Origin: Xanthobacteraceae bacterium
GTDB lineage: Bacteria; Pseudomonadota; Alphaproteobacteria; Rhizobiales; Xanthobacteraceae
Direction of reading: 5' to 3'
Assembly (NCBI GenBank): GCA_030037185.1
Contig: JASHRR010000464.1
Coordinates: 1 to 8,807 of the forward strand
DNA length: 8,807 nt
The position numbers and the translations under genes are program-made. Shown here piece after piece: positions 6,851 to 8,807 of the stretch (positions are counted from its first letter, which is position 1; every line of letters begins with the position of its first letter). The notes under the pieces are model-generated. The model had not been told where the DNA came from. It did not search any database and saw nothing but the letters and a program-made list of their open reading frames with translations.

Positions 6851-7204
6851 ATGAAAAAGCAGGATGCTTTGGTTGCGTTGGCCGCCCTTGCGCAGGACAA
6901 TCGCCTCGATGTTTTCCGCCTTCTGGTTCAGGCTGGACTGGAAGGCATGCCGGCTGGCGCAGTCTCGGCGGCGCTCGATATCGCGCCAAATACGCTCACC
7001 TTCCATTTCGATCGCTTGCGGCAGGCGGGCCTCGTCACGGTACACCGCGAGGGGCGCTCGATGATCTACGCCGCGCGGTTCGAGACGATGAATGAGCTGC
7101 TCGGCTTCCTCACCGAAAACTGCTGCCGCGGCGCGCCGGAGAAGTGCAATCCGGTTGCTCCCTGCAAACCCGCGCGCCCAAAGCGTAGCAGGGTTCCCGC
7201 TTGA
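6851..7204 (+). CDS. arsR: ArsR-family arsenic-responsive repressor
   Basis: A 117-residue ArsR/SmtB winged-helix repressor expected to bind DNA as a dimer and release it on binding trivalent arsenic. The start of the domain reads ALAALAQDNRLDVFRLLV (9-26). The helix-turn-helix spans about 35-60 (AALDIAPNTLTFHFDRLRQAG) and the wing about 61-75. The classical ELCVCDLC site of E. coli-type ArsR in the DNA-binding helix is absent. Instead a C-terminal cluster has Cys91, Cys92, Cys99 and Cys105, recalling the CC-plus-C site of Acidithiobacillus ferrooxidans ArsR. ATG 6851 has no usable Shine-Dalgarno (GAAG ends one base before it), consistent with a leaderless transcript. A TTG at 6845 is in frame and possible but less likely. 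It is the first gene of the operon, 13 bases before arsI. Confidence 0.93.
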   Translation: MKKQDALVALAALAQDNRLDVFRLLVQAGLEGMPAGAVSAALDIAPNTLTFHFDRLRQAGLVTVHREGRSMIYAARFETMNELLGFLTENCCRGAPEKCNPVAPCKPARPKRSRVPA

Positions 7205-7217
7205 CGGAGACTTGACC

Positions 7218-7691
7218 ATGAAGCGCATGCACGTGCACGTGGCCGTTGACGATCTTCACTCCTCGATCGGTTTCTACTCGGCGCTATTCGCCGCTCAGCC
7301 AGCCGTCATCAAGACCGACTACGCGAAATGGATGATCGATGACCCGCGCGTGAACTTCGCGATCTCGACACGCGGCCGACAGCCCGGCCTCGACCACCTC
7401 GGCATTCAGGTTGATAGCAGGGATGAGCTGCACGAGGTTTATGCTCGCCTGCGCCAAGCTGGCGGCGCTATCATAGAGCAAGGGCAAACGAGCTGTTGCT
7501 ACGCGAAGTCGGAGAAATCTTGGATCGACGATCCAGCCGGAATTGCCTGGGAAACCTTCCACACCACTGGCGAAAACACCGACTATGGCGACGGCACGGG
7601 CGAGCGCGATGCGCGCCTGGCGCACGCCAAGGCCGGCAGGGTGCCCCAGCTCGCAGCAGCGCCAGCCGCTTCCGCCCGCTGCAAGGCCTGA
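7218..7691 (+). CDS. arsI: ArsI/CadI-family dioxygenase (C-As bond lyase)
   Basis: A 157-residue VOC (glyoxalase/bleomycin fold) metalloenzyme. Characterised ArsI proteins are Fe(II) extradiol-type dioxygenases that cleave the carbon-arsenic bond of trivalent organoarsenicals such as methylarsenite, giving As(III). Visible are HVHVAVDDL..SIGFYSALF (5-24), DYAKWMIDDPRVNFAIS (34-50), LDHLGIQV (58-65), the Cys pair in TSCCYAKSEKSW (91-102) and DPAGIAWETF (105-114). By alignment with known ArsI, the iron ligands should be His5, His60 and Glu112, and the arsenic-binding pair Cys93-Cys94; all are present. The start has a good ribosome site, GGAGA at 7206-7210. The same frame extends upstream into arsR, but this ATG fits the family. 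The last 30 residues are Ala-rich and probably disordered. Some database families call it cadmium-induced CadI; the ars context favours arsenic. Confidence 0.9.
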   Translation: MKRMHVHVAVDDLHSSIGFYSALFAAQPAVIKTDYAKWMIDDPRVNFAISTRGRQPGLDHLGIQVDSRDELHEVYARLRQAGGAIIEQGQTSCCYAKSEKSWIDDPAGIAWETFHTTGENTDYGDGTGERDARLAHAKAGRVPQLAAAPAASARCKA

Positions 7692-7701
7692 GAGACCCGC
7701 T

Positions 7702-8229
7702 ATGGCCGATCGCCCTTTCAACGTGTTGTTCCTGTGCACGGGCAACTCGGCCCGCTCCATCATGGCCGAGGCGATTTTGAACAAAGTGGGGGCGGGCAAG
7801 TTCCATGCTTTCAGCGCCGGCAGCCAGCCTAAGGGGCGCGTGCACCCCGAAACCATTCAGCTGCTGCAGGGGCTCGGCTACGACGCCTCGGGTTTGCGAT
7901 CAAAGTCCTGGAGCGAGTTCGCCAGGCCGGGGGCGCCGCCGCTCGATTTTGTGTTTACGGTCTGCGACAACGCCGCAGCCGAAACATGTCCGGTGTGGCC
8001 CGGCCAGCCGATGACCGCGCACTGGGGGGTTCCTGATCCAGCCGAAGCCAAGGGCAATCCTGCCGAGATCGCTCTTGCCTTCAAGCAAGCCTACCGCATG
8101 CTGCATCAGCGCATCGGAATTTTCACAGCATTGCCGCTGCGCTCGCTCGACCAGCTTAGTCTGCAGAAGCGGCTGGAGGACATCGGCCGCATGCAGGGTG
8201 CAACCGCAAGAACGGCGGAGCCGAGCTAA
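7702..8229 (+). CDS. arsC: Arsenate reductase, low-molecular-weight phosphatase type
   Basis: Reduces arsenate As(V) to arsenite As(III) in the cytoplasm. The 175-residue protein has the LMW tyrosine-phosphatase P-loop near its start, LCTGNSARS (11-19), with nucleophile Cys12 and Arg18. It also has FSAGSQPKG (38-45), the redox-Cys segment FTVCDNAAAETCPVWPG (85-101) with Cys88 and Cys96, and the general-acid region HWGVPDP (107-113, Asp112). The three-cysteine plan matches ArsC enzymes that relay the disulfide inside the protein and are recycled by an external thiol system, as in the thioredoxin-coupled S. aureus and B. subtilis enzymes. The donor here is not determined. ATG 7702 is chosen because family proteins begin shortly before the P-loop and because GAGAGA (7690-7695) precedes it; it overlaps the arsI stop. 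The gene ends in a TAATG overlap with the channel gene, indicating translational coupling. Confidence 0.95.
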   Translation: MADRPFNVLFLCTGNSARSIMAEAILNKVGAGKFHAFSAGSQPKGRVHPETIQLLQGLGYDASGLRSKSWSEFARPGAPPLDFVFTVCDNAAAETCPVWPGQPMTAHWGVPDPAEAKGNPAEIALAFKQAYRMLHQRIGIFTALPLRSLDQLSLQKRLEDIGRMQGATARTAEPS

Positions 8230-8807
8230 TGCCGTCGCTGGCCCAGCGCAGTCTTGCGGAAGGGTTGGGAACGGCATTCCTGCTGACCGCGGTGGTCGGC
8301 TCGGGCATCATGGCGGCGAAGCTGGCCGGCGGGAATGGCGCGCTCGCGCTCCTGTGCAACACGCTGCCCACTGGCGCCATTCTAGCGGTGCTGATCTTGA
8401 TTTTCGGCCCTCTCTCCGGCGCCCACTTCAACCCCGCCGTCACCCTGGCCTTCGCCTTGGGCCGGCACTTCCCCCCGCGCGAAGTCCCTTTCTACTGGGC
8501 GGCCCAATGCGGCGGCGCCATCGCCGCCAGCGGGCTTTTGGTTCTTCTCCTTCCTCCGGGCCGTGCCTACGGGACCACCCTCTCCTCGGTGCATCCCCCG
8601 CAGGCACTGGCCTGGGAAGGGGTTCTGACCTTCTTCCTCATGTTCGTCATTATGGCGGTAGCCACTGACACCCGGGCTGAGGGCACCATGGCTGGGGTCG
8701 CCATCGGCGGCACGGTCATGCTGGCGGCCTTTGTGGGCGGGCCCGTGACCGGAGCTTCCATGAACCCCGCCCGGTCCCTGGCTCCGGCCCTATTTCAGGG
8801 GCGGTTG
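8229..8807 (+). CDS. Aquaporin / MIP-family channel in ars operon, 3' end beyond window
   Basis: A membrane channel, 193 residues visible, with no stop before the window end. Both hallmark loops are present: SGAHFNPAVT (63-72) and GASMNPARS (175-183). Hydrophobic segments lie at about 10-31, 40-60, 88-108, 131-146 and 155-170. Family length (about 225-240) implies some 35-45 residues are missing. The start overlaps the arsC stop (TAATG), with GGAG at 8217-8220. Aligning by distance to the NPA motifs, the pore-filter positions of E. coli AqpZ (Phe43, His174, Thr183, Arg189) become Thr48, Ala167, Ala176 and Arg182. That suggests a wider opening than a strict water channel. In Sinorhizobium meliloti the ars-operon channel AqpS moves arsenic species downhill. 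This gene is in a matching place and its N-terminal half looks similar, but it keeps the filter arginine, which I recall being replaced in AqpS. Arsenite transport is thus plausible but inferred. Confidence 0.9.
   Translation, partial: MPSLAQRSLAEGLGTAFLLTAVVGSGIMAAKLAGGNGALALLCNTLPTGAILAVLILIFGPLSGAHFNPAVTLAFALGRHFPPREVPFYWAAQCGGAIAASGLLVLLLPPGRAYGTTLSSVHPPQALAWEGVLTFFLMFVIMAVATDTRAEGTMAGVAIGGTVMLAAFVGGPVTGASMNPARSLAPALFQGRL

Noticed and set aside
7092..7691. A longer 199-codon version of ArsI starting inside arsR
   Set aside because: The first 42 residues are an out-of-frame reading of arsR. ATG 7218 has a proper ribosome site and gives the family N-terminus with His5.
7543..8229. A longer 228-codon version of ArsC starting inside arsI
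   Set aside because: The added residues are an out-of-frame reading of arsI. Family proteins start just before the P-loop, at ATG 7702 here.
1..8807. CRISPR array, toxin-antitoxin pair or a new defence system
   Set aside because: No regularly spaced repeats and no small paired genes were found. All intact genes belong to recognisable envelope or arsenic families.

Overview
The window looks like chromosomal DNA of a GC-rich alphaproteobacterium, probably of the Hyphomicrobiales (Bradyrhizobium, Rhodopseudomonas or Xanthobacteraceae type). This is inferred from remembered resemblance of the GalU and KdsD proteins, the DUF459 SGNH protein and the recombinase remnant to rhizobial families. No RNA gene, CRISPR array or intact mobile element was found.

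The left part (about 1-5763) is a cell-envelope neighbourhood. On the minus strand lie galU (UDP-glucose synthesis) and, downstream of it, kdsD (arabinose-5-phosphate isomerase, first step of Kdo synthesis for LPS). A perfect 10-bp GC hairpin separates them. Diverging from galU on the plus strand are an exported MltB-type lytic transglycosylase with a C-terminal peptidoglycan-binding domain and an exported DUF459/SGNH-fold protein. The latter lacks the usual catalytic Ser and His and carries Pro/Ala-rich low-complexity segments.

The middle (5764-6789) is decayed DNA. It holds a serine site-specific recombinase (resolvase family) broken by stops, frameshifts and internal deletions, followed by about 350 bases with no convincing gene. 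It looks like the scar of a mobile element next to the accessory cargo.

The right part (6790-8807, open at the window end) is a compact arsenic-resistance operon: arsR, arsI, arsC and an aquaporin-family channel gene, with gaps of 13 and 10 bases and then a TAATG overlap. ArsR carries a C-terminal cysteine cluster like those of As(III)/MAs(III) sensors. ArsI belongs to the ArsI/CadI dioxygenase family (C-As bond lyase). ArsC is a low-molecular-weight phosphatase-type arsenate reductase. The channel could pass the arsenite produced. The promoter has a consensus -35 box, a perfect TTCAAT-N4-ATTGAA inverted repeat over the -10 region, and a second 20-bp imperfect inverted repeat just upstream. 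The -10 is so close to the arsR ATG that the transcript may be leaderless. The genes are of known families. The less ordinary points are this gene combination, the double inverted-repeat promoter, the channel's pore residues, and the degenerate SGNH protein.
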